Notes: a model not told the origin generated them from the sequence alone. 64,000 bases of DNA from Aspidiotus rigidus (GCA_035079385.1 JAVHKY010000015.1:310001-374000), one strand, 5' to 3'. Shown: positions 22,738 through 33,825, numbered from the stretch's first letter. Numbers and translations are program-made.

Positions 22738-25700
22738 ATCCGATAACCAGCGATTACCGGCTCCACAGTTTAAGCTTTTCCGGTGGTGCCAGTTAATCGG
22801 CGACACCCTTTTCTACCAAATTCTAAAATTTTACAACGTTAAAATGCTGAATCAACCCCTACGTCGGGTCAAAAGGTATTTCTTGGTTTACGAGTTTATA
22901 ACGGCCGACTACCTCCGAGTGAGCGTGGGGGCAACGAAAGCGTTTCATCCTTATGTATTATTATCAGTCGGGTATTGTGACCAAGTCGATTCAAACAAAT
23001 TTAATCCGTCTAAATTTCACAAAACTCTTGTGGATATAGTCGAACATCTTCAAAAATGTGGGGTGCAGCATTTAGGGCTGATTGTGCCACCTCCGTGGCC
23101 CGGGAACAATAAGCTAGAGCAGTGGAAATGTTACGAAGAGATACGACGTATTTACGAGCAAGTGGCAAAACAATTTAGCGCTTTTTCAAGTCTTATCTAT
23201 ATTGATAAGGTTTTCTTTTCGCGTAAAGATCCGGAAGGTGACATTTTATTAGTGGACAAGGGGGGATTCCCTACCAGGGTTAACGTGGACTTGTACGGAG
23301 CGACCTACTCCCAAACAGGAGCTAGTCACACGGGTTTTCAAAAGGAAGCTATTTCTAAAGTACTCGATGAACTAGCGGGAGCTGTGAATCAGTTGAAAAA
23401 CGGAGGAAGGATCAATGCACTGGAGGCAGAGTCTAAGAAGAGCGATAGGAGTGATGACGCGTCAGCGGCCAAAAGTGTCTGCGTATCAAATTGGAGTGCA
23501 GGGTTAGAGGTCGATGACTTGATCGGTGCCAGCGCGACGGGTCTGCTCTTCCGAGTGGAGGGTCGGCTGGGAGAGAAAAGAGTGATTCTTCTGGTAGACA
23601 CCGGGGCGACAGTTTGCGTTGTAGATTATGAGTGGATCATGAGAGCCAAGTTGCTACGCCCAGGATCCGTTGTTTTTAGAAAGCTGTCCCGTCGGGTAAA
23701 ATTACTTTTGGCCCATGGTGCGGCTTACTCGTTAGAGGAATATGCCGTCATTAAGTTAGAGGTAGCGGGTGTTTCACTATTCATGGCCGCTTTAATAGTT
23801 AAAGATCTGACTGAACAGATACTCTTAGGGGGAAACTTCTTATTAAATTACAAGGCCGTTGTCGACTATGGCGCTCTCACGATGTCGTTGGTACATATAA
23901 ATGAAGGAAAAGTCACTCTTCCCATTATTCAGGAGACCAAGCGCATGTCGGTTTTTACAGTACATACGTCTCGAGAGAAGATACCCGAGCTTTTTTCCAA
24001 GGACACCGAAGAAGAGTTCAATAGCATGTGCATTTTTCATACGGGAGCAAGTGAGAGTGACGAGAGATCGGTACTTCTGGGGCAATTAAAGGACAAACTT
24101 TATACAGCAGTCGTGGACGGGGTTGTTAGTGCCTCAGAGGCTCAGGAAGCGCTAGAAAAGGTATCGCCCTACATAATGGTCTTCAGAAGGGAACTGGGTT
24201 GTTACAACGGCGGACCAGTAAGTTTGACGTTCAAAATAACAGAACGATGGAGGGCTAAGCGATACGGTTACCCACGCGCGTACCACGAGGCGGTGCGAGC
24301 GGAGATCGAAAAAATGTTAGAACAGGGAATTATCATCGAGTCAAATACCCAGTACATCCACCCAGTGGTAATCGCCCCGAAGGGCGACGGTTCTATTCGG
24401 ATCTGTGTTGACGCGTCTGCATTAAATGAGATACTGTGTGAAGAGCACCATGACCCACCTCGAATCGAGGACATACTGTTCGAGGAGAACGTAGGCGATA
24501 TCCTTTCGGTCTTCGACTTAAGGCTGGGGTTTTTACAAATCATGCTTGATGAGATCTCAAGTCAGTTCCTTGGTATTCAGATCGACAATCAAACTTATCA
24601 ATACAAACGGTTGCCATTCGGCACGAAAGTTAGCGGGTCGGTATTCAATCGTATCATTCGCAAGGTGTTAGCGGATAGTTTAAAGTCTATTCACGTTAAG
24701 GCATACATCGACGATGTCAAAATTCAAACACCCAACTTTAAAACGCATCTTGATCTGTTAGTCCGCTCCATTAAGAGCATTTTCGAAGCTGGGCTCACCT
24801 TATCTATTGACAAGACCGTGCTTTTTCGTTCGAGGGTGAAGTACGTAGGACACTGGCTAGCACCGGGTATAATCACAAAAAATTTAGAGAAGGGAGCGTT
24901 CTTTAAAAAGTTCGAGGGACTTTATTTCAAGAACTCGAAATTCACCATCCCGCATAAGAGAGCTGTACAACAATTGTTAGGGTTTGTTAACTGGTACTCC
25001 AGATTCATTCCGAACTACGCGATCTTAGTCTCCCCCTTGATTGATTTGCTATCTTTCCCACCACCCATTAAGACCGATAAGAGGCACGAGGAAGCGTACT
25101 ACACGTTGAAAGAAGCGTTCTTTCGTGATTTTAAACTCCAGCAACCTTGTTATTCCCGGCCTTTCTATGTGGTTGTAAGAGTAGAGCAAGACTGTATCAC
25201 TGGTTGTATCTTGCAGTGCAGTGAAGAAGGGACCCCTGGGATTATTACAATGCTTAACCACCGATTAGAGTTCAATATCGCGCGAAAAACGACTGACGAG
25301 AAGAATCTATACGCTCTCTATCACGTTTTGAAAAGATACAAAGATTTATTGGTAGGGTACCAAGTTATTGTGAGCAAAAGTAAAATTTTACTCATCAAGC
25401 GTTGTCGCGAAATTATTGGGGTGAATAGTCTATGTGCGAAATGGTATGTCTATATTAATTCCTTCAACATCAGGTCTCAGGGATATGAAGAGGGGAATTT
25501 TGAGCGCCCGTTTAAAATCTTAGAAACTTATGGACTGGTCGCTTGTATTATACCAATGGATCCGGTCGCCGGTCTGTGTGAAATTGTGGAAGTTGACGAT
25601 GAGGGATCGCAGACACTAGTGGAGACTGAGGTCAAGGAAACCGAAGTATGCGAAATGTGTCAGGTATTCAAGGGGCACGTGGTCAAGGCGAGCGAGGAGC

Positions 25701-27628
25701 CGTCTGAAATGCTTTTTGAACTATTTGAGAATATTAAGTCGCATCAGGCATCGGACTCGTACTGCAAGAAAATAATCGAAAAAATTGAGCGAAAAGTTGA
25801 TTGCAAGTTCATTCTCATAGACGGGCGGCTATTCAAAACAACTAAGAGCGGGGCAAAACTCTTGGTCGTTCCGGAACATGCAGTCGATGACCTGATACAA
25901 TTCTTTCATGAGTTCTATTGTCACCCGGGTGTGGTAAAAACTGAGCTGTTGATTAAACGCCAATTTCATGTCAATGATTTAAAACGGAAAGTAGGACAAT
26001 TGGTGGGTCGTTGCGTAACCTGCAAACATAATAAAGTATCTAATCAAGCGATCAACCCCGAGCGTTCACGAGTGGAAGCGTCCTATCCCGGTGAGGTGTT
26101 ATCGGTCGATATTTTTGGTCCCTTGCCGCTCCGAAGAGGGGGTATTACAGCCGTGTTTGTGGCTCTGGACAGATTGTCAGGTTACGTGTCATACCAGCCG
26201 ATTCGATCGATGACAACGGATAGTTTCGTGCGGGCTTTGGGGAAAGTTCTTGAGGATTACGACGCGCTCAATATCCCGGTGGAGACGGTTTTGTCCGATA
26301 ATGCTCGCCAATTTCGATCCGATAAGTGGGTTAAGTGCCTCTACGCTAGAAACATAAAACCTCGGTTTACAACAGCCCATAATCCCTCCGCGAACCCAGT
26401 GGAAAGAGCTATGCGGGACCTCGGAGAGAAGTTGCGAGTGAAGATCAATGATAGCACAGTCCCAGCGCGTGACCATACACTGTGGTATCGCGAGCTTAAA
26501 ACCATCCAAAAGGTTCTTAACGCCATTCCCAAATCCCATAAGTACTCCCCGAATCAAATCCTGGGAATTGATGATTTTGACCCGATCCCCGTGGCAAATG
26601 TCCGAATAGTGCCGCCCAATCCCGCACTACTGATACAGGAAAGAGTGAATAAGTTACAGGAAGATGTGAGCGATTATGTGATAAAGAAAGGCCAGAGACC
26701 CACACCTCTCAAGTTTACCTACGATGAGGAAGGTTGGGCCCATGCATTTTGTGACGGAGCATCGGTAGGGTCATCTAAAGATCGGCTCTCGTCAATCTCG
26801 GTCTGGATAGCCCAAGACCATAGAGCTAATGAAGCAAGAGTAACGCACCCGGCCCTCACCAACAACCAGGCGGAGATACTGTCGGTGATAAGGGCCATAG
26901 AGATCGCGCACGCTCACAAGGTACCTCGGGTGGCAGTGCATACTGATTCGCAGTATGTAGCAGATTTAGTCAACGAGGGTCTGCTGAGTGACAACAATCC
27001 GAAACTCCCCAGTTACGAGAATTTTGCGTGGCTTTCCAGGTTGAGAGAAGCAATACAGATGATGGGTAGGGAGAACGTACGCCTGACGTTTGTCCACGGT
27101 CACACGCTAGACTTTGGGAACCTCGAGGCGGACTATGGGGCCCAGGAGATATTGCGGGAGTATCGACTGTGGACGGAGGTAAACGCATCCAAGCTTAACG
27201 AGAACGAGGCGATTACCAAATACGTCAAAGCGTTTAAGGACATCGAATTTCGAAGAAGTCGTCACCAGGAGCAGATCTCTGGCAAGAAGTTGACCCGATT
27301 CCGAGAGGGGGATGTGGTTGCACTGAAAAGTCACCACATCTCTCAGGCCTATTACGGGCTGACCAAAAAGTTCTATAAAAAGTACGAAGGCGAGTACTTG
27401 GTGGTCAAACGGATCGGGTCGAATGCTTATCTCCTGAGGGACACAGCGAACCTACAAAAAAACATAATGGCGAACGTGCGCCAACTCATTTTGATAAAAC
27501 AGGCTGACAATAAAGCTAAGGATGCGATGGCCCATCAAGACAGTAAGAGCAACGACATTTGCTTGGCAGTTGTAAAGTATGCAGGGGAGTCACGCCCCCG
27601 AACCATAATCCAAACAGGAGTGGAGTGA
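22700..27628 (+). CDS. Pol polyprotein with SGNH-like domain and two RNase H domains
   Basis: Residues are numbered from codon 22724; made as a Gag-Pol fusion by -1 frameshifting, since no ATG begins the frame. Order: about 20-215 SGNH-hydrolase-like; 286-385 aspartic protease (VDTGA at 291, ILLGGNF at 366); 480-710 RT (D598, YIDDV at 661); 808-900 RNase H of the usual position, lacking catalytic Asp (VVVRVEQDCITGC where ETDAS is expected; VIVSKSK where VxTDHK is expected). Integrase zinc finger follows (H1062, H1067, C1097, C1100), then catalytic core D1129, D1192, E1227. About 1338-1480 is a second, cellular-type RNase H (FCDGAS D1344, NNQAEI E1384, HTDSQY D1408, VHGH and NLEAD D1470). 1527-1590 is a GPY/F-like module (YEGEYLVVKRI, NAYLLRD). 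RT and integrase look intact. The extra N-terminal domain and the RNase H placed inside the integrase region are unusual. Confidence 0.92.
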   Translation, partial: LATALSSNVEGSASDNQRLPAPQFKLFRWCQLIGDTLFYQILKFYNVKMLNQPLRRVKRYFLVYEFITADYLRVSVGATKAFHPYVLLSVGYCDQVDSNKFNPSKFHKTLVDIVEHLQKCGVQHLGLIVPPPWPGNNKLEQWKCYEEIRRIYEQVAKQFSAFSSLIYIDKVFFSRKDPEGDILLVDKGGFPTRVNVDLYGATYSQTGASHTGFQKEAISKVLDELAGAVNQLKNGGRINALEAESKKSDRSDDASAAKSVCVSNWSAGLEVDDLIGASATGLLFRVEGRLGEKRVILLVDTGATVCVVDYEWIMRAKLLRPGSVVFRKLSRRVKLLLAHGAAYSLEEYAVIKLEVAGVSLFMAALIVKDLTEQILLGGNFLLNYKAVVDYGALTMSLVHINEGKVTLPIIQETKRMSVFTVHTSREKIPELFSKDTEEEFNSMCIFHTGASESDERSVLLGQLKDKLYTAVVDGVVSASEAQEALEKVSPYIMVFRRELGCYNGGPVSLTFKITERWRAKRYGYPRAYHEAVRAEIEKMLEQGIIIESNTQYIHPVVIAPKGDGSIRICVDASALNEILCEEHHDPPRIEDILFEENVGDILSVFDLRLGFLQIMLDEISSQFLGIQIDNQTYQYKRLPFGTKVSGSVFNRIIRKVLADSLKSIHVKAYIDDVKIQTPNFKTHLDLLVRSIKSIFEAGLTLSIDKTVLFRSRVKYVGHWLAPGIITKNLEKGAFFKKFEGLYFKNSKFTIPHKRAVQQLLGFVNWYSRFIPNYAILVSPLIDLLSFPPPIKTDKRHEEAYYTLKEAFFRDFKLQQPCYSRPFYVVVRVEQDCITGCILQCSEEGTPGIITMLNHRLEFNIARKTTDEKNLYALYHVLKRYKDLLVGYQVIVSKSKILLIKRCREIIGVNSLCAKWYVYINSFNIRSQGYEEGNFERPFKILETYGLVACIIPMDPVAGLCEIVEVDDEGSQTLVETEVKETEVCEMCQVFKGHVVKASEEPSEMLFELFENIKSHQASDSYCKKIIEKIERKVDCKFILIDGRLFKTTKSGAKLLVVPEHAVDDLIQFFHEFYCHPGVVKTELLIKRQFHVNDLKRKVGQLVGRCVTCKHNKVSNQAINPERSRVEASYPGEVLSVDIFGPLPLRRGGITAVFVALDRLSGYVSYQPIRSMTTDSFVRALGKVLEDYDALNIPVETVLSDNARQFRSDKWVKCLYARNIKPRFTTAHNPSANPVERAMRDLGEKLRVKINDSTVPARDHTLWYRELKTIQKVLNAIPKSHKYSPNQILGIDDFDPIPVANVRIVPPNPALLIQERVNKLQEDVSDYVIKKGQRPTPLKFTYDEEGWAHAFCDGASVGSSKDRLSSISVWIAQDHRANEARVTHPALTNNQAEILSVIRAIEIAHAHKVPRVAVHTDSQYVADLVNEGLLSDNNPKLPSYENFAWLSRLREAIQMMGRENVRLTFVHGHTLDFGNLEADYGAQEILREYRLWTEVNASKLNENEAITKYVKAFKDIEFRRSRHQEQISGKKLTRFREGDVVALKSHHISQAYYGLTKKFYKKYEGEYLVVKRIGSNAYLLRDTANLQKNIMANVRQLILIKQADNKAKDAMAHQDSKSNDICLAVVKYAGESRPRTIIQTGVE
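27583..27612 (+). repeat. 30-nt repeat near the Pol stop
   Basis: Second copy of the sequence at 20972-21001 (29 of 30 identical). GGGG and CCCC around AGTCACG could form a small hairpin in RNA. Confidence 0.85.
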
Positions 27629-27879
27629 GTGACGTTGTTTTTAAGTACAATAGTAATTGGTAGTAATAATTGTAATCTTTAAACTATGCATAGACAAGTA
27701 TGTCCCTAGCGTTATTGGTGGAACAAAAATCAACACATTACAAATTGGATGGTCGGGTGATGGCTGTTGGAATCTGCCAAGACGGTTGGTGGACGATGAA
27801 GGCCAAAGAGGTGGCAGCAGTACTAGGACACTACCGGGTAGAAATCCCAAGTTAACACTCAAAATTTCTAGGGGCATCT
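27629..27879 (+). other. 3' untranslated segment before the 3' LTR
   Basis: 251 bp without an envelope-like frame. A polypurine tract would be expected directly before 27880, but the sequence there (TTTCTAGGGGCATCT) is a weak match. A better purine run (GATGAAGGCCAAAGAGG) lies about 85 bp upstream. Confidence 0.6.
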
Positions 27880-30800
27880 TGTAGTGTCACAAAAAATATG
27901 TAAATTCAAAACACAGATAGATTGACGCTTCTTCGGTTAAGCATAGATTCGAAGATATTTCATCGGGTGGCGAGCGCGTTGCGTGGCCGCTGGTGGTCTT
28001 TCTCGCTGTCTCGCTCGTCTTCTTCCATTCTCTCTCCCTCTATTTTCATCCGACGGTCTTCCTGTGTCTTATTCGGCCGAGCTCGCAACACTCCTTTGTT
28101 CTATACTCTGATGTCTCGGAGAAACTGCGTAAAAGCAATAAAATAATTTGTGCGGGAGGTTTCAGTTTCTTTAGGAATTAGACATTGGGGTGATGCGAGC
28201 CTACATCTGGCATATTTAGACGGAGATTTTGGAAGACGCAGATGTTATTTCAAAAAATTCGATTGACCGAAAGGAAGAGTTTTGAATTTTAATGTTTCGG
28301 TCTTTGTCTGCAGTGTCATCCGCGGATGTAAGTCGTAAAAAAAAGGCTGCAGACACGGAAATTTGTAGTTTCGATCCCAGCTCTTTCTTTGTTTCTCTCG
28401 TTCTTTCTCTTTTATAGGTTAGAGGGTGCAGTGTCAATACGCGCAAGCTCATCCTGACTCTGGGGGTCCTCTTGATGGGCAGCGTGTCCTGACTTTGCAC
28501 GTGTGTTAGCCGATCTTAGTTAATGTCGACGGAGGCGATGCAAGCCCTCGTAAATCATAGGATTAGTCGGGGTTCTCGGGGAGATGAACAGTTCACTACT
28601 TGTGCGGTGTCGTCGAGCCGTCCATCTCGACATATCCTCGAGGGTACTAAGAGACGGTTGACATCACGGCTCTCTGGACCAATTGGAAGGGTAAGAACGA
28701 GTAGGCGGTCAATTACGTAAGATTCCAGTTTTTGGATTCGCTGGAGTCTTTCGGAAATGAGAAAGTCGGGGGAAGTTTCGGCGGGTCAGACTTCTAAAAG
28801 ATTTTAAGGCGGCTATGTGGAACGCGGCGCGAAATCACTGATGTTCGAATCTATGCTACCGGATCGATGTCGACTTCGTGCGCCGAATTCTTCTAAGATC
28901 TAATCACATTATTTCCAAGTTTAAATCTTATCTTATTCAAGAGCACTCGCGCTAGTTCGCATCTTGAAATTGAAATATTCGCTCTATTGCGCGTCGTTGT
29001 TCGAAAAAGGCGTCGGCTACCGAACCCACCTCGCCGATAATTCGAAAGTTTCGAAAAACTCGAGTTTTTTTTATTATTAAAAAAGAATTTAAATTCGGGT
29101 GTGTGATCCCACAAGTTACTCGGTGCTCGTATTGCATTGTTACCTCAAATTGTTAATTGGTTTGGTGCTATGTGTAACGCTGGCCTGATGGCCGCCTAAG
29201 CCCCATTAGTGGGCCCCATCTCTCTCGACCGTCATGTCCACGTGTTAAAATTTTCCATCACGCGCGGGTCATGTGTTTTATCCGGCCAAGGAATGCGCAC
29301 TTTTTCGGCGAACACTTCCACCTTTTCGCGATGCTGTCCACCAGTCAACCATCAGTTCGTCTCCATCTGCCACCAGGGTTCCAAACCAGTCAACTTCAAA
29401 AATCGTCATGTCATCTCCTAATTTAATCTTTTTCTCAATTTTTTTTTTACTTACCGTTTCATTTTATTTTTGTTTATCTTGTTCGTATTATTTTTATTTA
29501 TTTCTTATTTTTGTTCGTCGAGCACTCATGCAGATTAGAGTTCAATACCACACATTTTTATTTTTTTTGTCGTTGCAAATTTCATTTTTCTCTTTCCTCT
29601 TCGAAATTTCACTCATGAAAGTCTGATTAGTTATCTGTGTAAGACAGTAGTAATCTCGTTAGCAAAAGAGAAAAATGGGGGGGTGTCAAAAGCCAGGGGT
29701 CACAACACTATAAATTCATATATTTGCACGTACTTTTTCTTTTAGAACTTTTCAGGAAAATATTCACAGATCTGCGGTGGAATGTGCACATCTCTACCAA
29801 CGAGTCTACATAACACGGTACGTAACCGAAAGTTTGTAATTTAATTTTTTTTATTATGCGTTTGTGTCTTTGGGGTGGGATTTTTTGTTCGTAATAATTT
29901 TTTGTTTTGTAATTTGGATTTAATTAATATTTCTGGGAAGGGTGGTTTCTTCTAAAGTTAAGTTCTCTAAATTATTCGAAAGTCAGGGGCACAGAGATAT
30001 AGGTCTTCTCCATAAAAGTCCCATGTCGTTTCCAAGATATGGGAGAGCCTCGGCCCTATATCCGTTCCTATATCCAAGATTCGCGTCTTTAAAGTGTGGG
30101 TGTGCCACGGCACTGCGCTAAAGTCGAGTTCTTGCGATTCCCCTCTTTGTTGCGAATTTTAGTTTTAGTTATTCCTTTTTATGGGTGGTGACGGGTCACG
30201 GAGGCGAGTCCTAAGTTGTTGGATAGTTGTCCCCCCGAATAGTCCACTCCGGGTACCTAGGTTCAGGAAGCGAGTCCGACGAACAGGATAGTTGTCCCCC
30301 TAGGTATTCCGCGTCTTGTTTTTTTTTTTGGATGCTCGGGGTAAGGTCAGCGGGGCACCCGTAGAGGCTCACGTCCCTGAGGGGACTATACTATATCAAG
30401 GAGAATTTCCTTCAGGGATCTGACGCACACGTGAGAGGCTAGCGATCCCCCTCGAGTATTCCACCTTTTTATGTCCCCTCTTCTCTTTCGAAATTCAATT
30501 TTTTTTATTTTTTCTTTTCTTCTTCCAATTTGACACTCTTTTTCTTTTGTTTTGTTTTTTTTTTTTTGGGCTAAATTTCTCCCATAGTTATACATTATAT
30601 TTTGATTCGATTCGCGCAATGACTTTTCCTCCACTGTTTTCCTCTTAATTTAAATGATGTGTCTCTGTGCCCAAAAAATAGGGGGTGGGCTTTTGTAAAA
30701 AAGTAATGTTTAAAAATGATTGTTTTAAAAAAAAAAAAAAAATTGTTGGCTAGGTCACTCAGTCCCTGATCTCTTTCACATTCCGATTATATTATAATTT

Positions 30801-31257
30801 ATTATTACTATTTTTTTTTTTTGCTAGTTCCCAGCGTTTTTTTTTTTTTTTTTTTTTTTCAATTTTTCCTTTTTTTTGTTTTATTTCTGTGACATTTTTT
30901 TTGTTTGTTTTTTTTTTTTTTGATCATCTAATACACATGTTTACCGTCGATTTCTGAATTTCTTTTTTTTTAAGCTCAACAAACGCAGGCGTCGGTCGGA
31001 TATGTTCGCTGTATTTCAACTAAAATCCGACTCGGAAAAGATCGCCGTCTAATATTGGGGGGCGGGGTCTCTTTCTTAAAATCTACATAAAAACTGCGCT
31101 CTTCCTCAAATTAGTAGCGACAGGTTTCGGTGTTTCCCTATAAAAACATCGTGGCATCCCTGGACCAAATTTCTTTCTGTCTTGTTTTCCGATCTTTCTT
31201 TTCTACGATATTAATTTCACTAAAATTTGAGAAGACGTCTCGAAAAAAGATACCGCA
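27880..31257 (+). repeat. 3' long terminal repeat, 3,378 bp
   Basis: Copy of 15583-18959, offset by 12,297 bp until the T-run near 30837, where it has one extra T. Ends GATACCGCA and is followed by the target duplication CCTT (31258-31261). Confidence 0.97.
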
Positions 31258-31261
31258 CCTT
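31258..31261. repeat. Target-site duplication CCTT (right)
   Basis: Matches 15579-15582 exactly. Confidence 0.85.
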
Positions 31262-33817
31262 CATTACAAAAATGTTGAAAATCTGAATAATTCCTAATTA
31301 TCTCATCTTCACACTCTTTAAAATTGATCATGCTAAGAGTTACCAGATTGAGAGATGCCAAATAAGTAGAATTTTGCTACTTCATCAGGTCATTCTTGTT
31401 TTTGCAAATACTATGCCCGTGGCTCGATATGCATCCTAAGAAGAACGGGGAGTGTGAGCCCCTTTAAGGTAGCTTGATCAATATTTTCCTTCTCTTTTTA
31501 GCTTAGCATACAGTCTAATGGGTCTGTAATGCTATGAAATACCGGGCCTGTCATACCTTAATAATAATATGTAAGCATAAAATGCTAGACCGCATGTAAG
31601 CATGCTATGAGAATCGCTGCGATCCCCTCTCACTTTGTTATTTACAAAATCTAAAAGATACAAGCGGATTGTACGATCATCTCCTCATGTAGGTATGAAT
31701 TAGACTCTTGGGTCAGCTAGTGTGGATTTGTTCGTTGTCATAAAAGTTTTCCTCTGCAGGAAAGAAAATTATTAGTAAAACCACAGCAACAATACAATTA
31801 CAAGGCTAATTTTTTTAGATACTTACCCTGATTAGTTAATTTAAAAAATAATAAGTCTCAAGAGCTGTTTTTTTTCCCCGAAATTGAATTTAAAGCGTGA
31901 CAGCATTCTCGATGTTCTTCGTCGGCTCTAATTACGTGATCTGAAGTACCCTGAAAAAGCCAATTAACGCCGCTCTAATTCAAATTCTATTCAAATATTC
32001 GATAAGCTACACAAACCTTCCAGTCGAGTCTAGTGCGCGCAATTATTGTTTGTAGAACTAATTTTGTTATTTTCTTCTCTCGAATTTCGTGCTTCATTTC
32101 CACACGGTAAATATTTATACGTCGGCAGGTACATGGCATTATAGGCCTATTAAAAAAATAATTGTCATTAGCCCAATTCATAATAAAAAATAAATAAATA
32201 ATGACTACTAACTGAGCGTCACAAATGTTTCAAAACTGATATACGGATATCACTTTGACAGGAAGTTTAAATTTGCTTAAATTCACTGGACTCAGTTTTT
32301 TGCCAATCTCTTCCTGAGTAGGTGATAAAAAACGGCGGCCACCCTTTGAGTCGAATAAGATCAACCGATTAAAAGGTAGAGACGATTTGCGTTGAGATAA
32401 TAATTGCAACTTCTTCTCGTCGCTACTTAATTGATTATTCTCGAAGGTTGTGATGTCTTTCAACGATTATTAAATACTCGTTATAACCTTCATACAAATT
32501 GAGAACTCACAACAAATCATCTTATGTACAAGATTTTCTAATCACCTTCCCGTCTTAGTTTCAAGTATGGGTGTTTAGAAAATCTTCAGGTACGTACTTT
32601 CATGTTTTGATATAACTTCATCTCGGTCCATTTGTGACCATTCCATACCAGTATTGTACTCGTAATCTACACGCATTGTAGGACATTGCAAGTGTTGTTG
32701 TAAAAAATTGTTTTTTCAGGTGGTATCAATAAGCAATTGTGATTTTTTTTCTGAGGGGGGGGGGGGGATTTGATATGTTTACAAGAAAGCAAAGTACCTA
32801 TATAAAATCTATCCGCGACTCAAACGCTTGGAGATTTGATGCACCACCCTTAAATCTTTTGTACAATGTATAGATGAGAGTACATCTTTCACTTTATAAT
32901 CATGAGAGCGCATTGATATGATTCTCTCACGCATGTTTACAACATTGCATAATTTTCGAAGACTGTTGATTTTGTATGATTTTACACGAACTCGCGAATA
33001 TGAGGTATATCCTAGATTTCGTATCAATAAGTAATTTAGGGGTATGAATAAGACTAAATTTTGTGATTTTACGCGTTGCATTTCAAGTATTCGAGATTCG
33101 CGGGTTTATTATGTATAGGTAGTAAGTACATCTACCTATACTTCTACGATAGAATTTACAATTATTCTCAAATATACCGTGTGTACGGACTGTGAAGCCA
33201 GACTTCTTATTAGAGCTGCTTCAAATTAAACGACACATGTCGCACGCTGATCTACGCAATTTGTCTAGTAAAAGTGTGACTCGCATTTAGGTGTCGTCAT
33301 CGTGGATTATGTATTGAATACAAATATAAATTCATCAACGTCTCTATTTTGGAGAGATACAAATTTGTCCTGTTTATTCTCCGAAAGTTAATTATTATTC
33401 GTGATAGGTGTACAGTGCGATTCGGGAGTAGACGACAAAGTCAACGTCAAACTGAAAAATACTTTTGAAAACAGTGAAGTTATACATTTTCGCTTCTTGT
33501 CTGTAGTACAGGAAGTCTTCCAGTGTGAAAGATTGAAAAAGTTCTGCTAACATTGAATGATCGAAGTATCTAGACTGGATTTTTTATACACTTCTATCTC
33601 TTGCAGTACAACTTTTAAATTTGAAACTGTTATTGGCACGGAACAATCAAAAAAGGCATTTTTTGAAATGGTCAAACGGTCATAACTGTGAAAAGGGGTT
33701 TTCCAAATGTACAACTCTACTTTATTAGTTGCTTTTACAAGAGTACTTTCGGGTGTTATCCCATCATCAGTTGTGTCGCAACTGCCTTGTTATGACCGTT
33801 ATTCTAAACATGAATCG
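31262..33817. other. No gene recognised; right copy of flanking direct repeat at 31344-31432
   Basis: The repeat at 31344-31432 pairs with 15353-15430. The rest is AT-rich with no recognisable coding domain. A run of 13-14 G lies at about 32755-32767. Frames at 31987-32181, 32230-32463 and 32809-33081 (minus) show no known motif. Confidence 0.55.
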
Positions 33818-33825
33818 ACCATAAC

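Larger units (their letters stand above)
15583..31257 (+). mobile_element. Complete Ty3/Gypsy-class LTR retrotransposon, 15.7 kb
   Basis: Two LTRs of about 3.38 kb bound an 8.9-kb interior. The element starts TGTAGTGTCAC, ends GATACCGCA and is flanked by CCTT on both sides. The internal order is primer-binding site candidate, 1.3-kb leader, an unidentified ORF, Gag, and Pol in -1 frame (protease, RT, decayed RNase H, integrase, second RNase H, GPY/F-like module). The protease-RT-RNase H-integrase order and RT wording place it in the Ty3/Gypsy class. The frames are intact and the LTRs nearly identical, so insertion is recent and the copy could be active. No envelope frame follows Pol; only 251 bp separate Pol from the 3' LTR. 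The LTRs are unusually long for an insect element of this class. Confidence 0.95.

Noticed and set aside
27629..27879. Envelope gene after Pol
   Set aside because: Only 251 bp remain before the 3' LTR and no membrane-protein frame is present.
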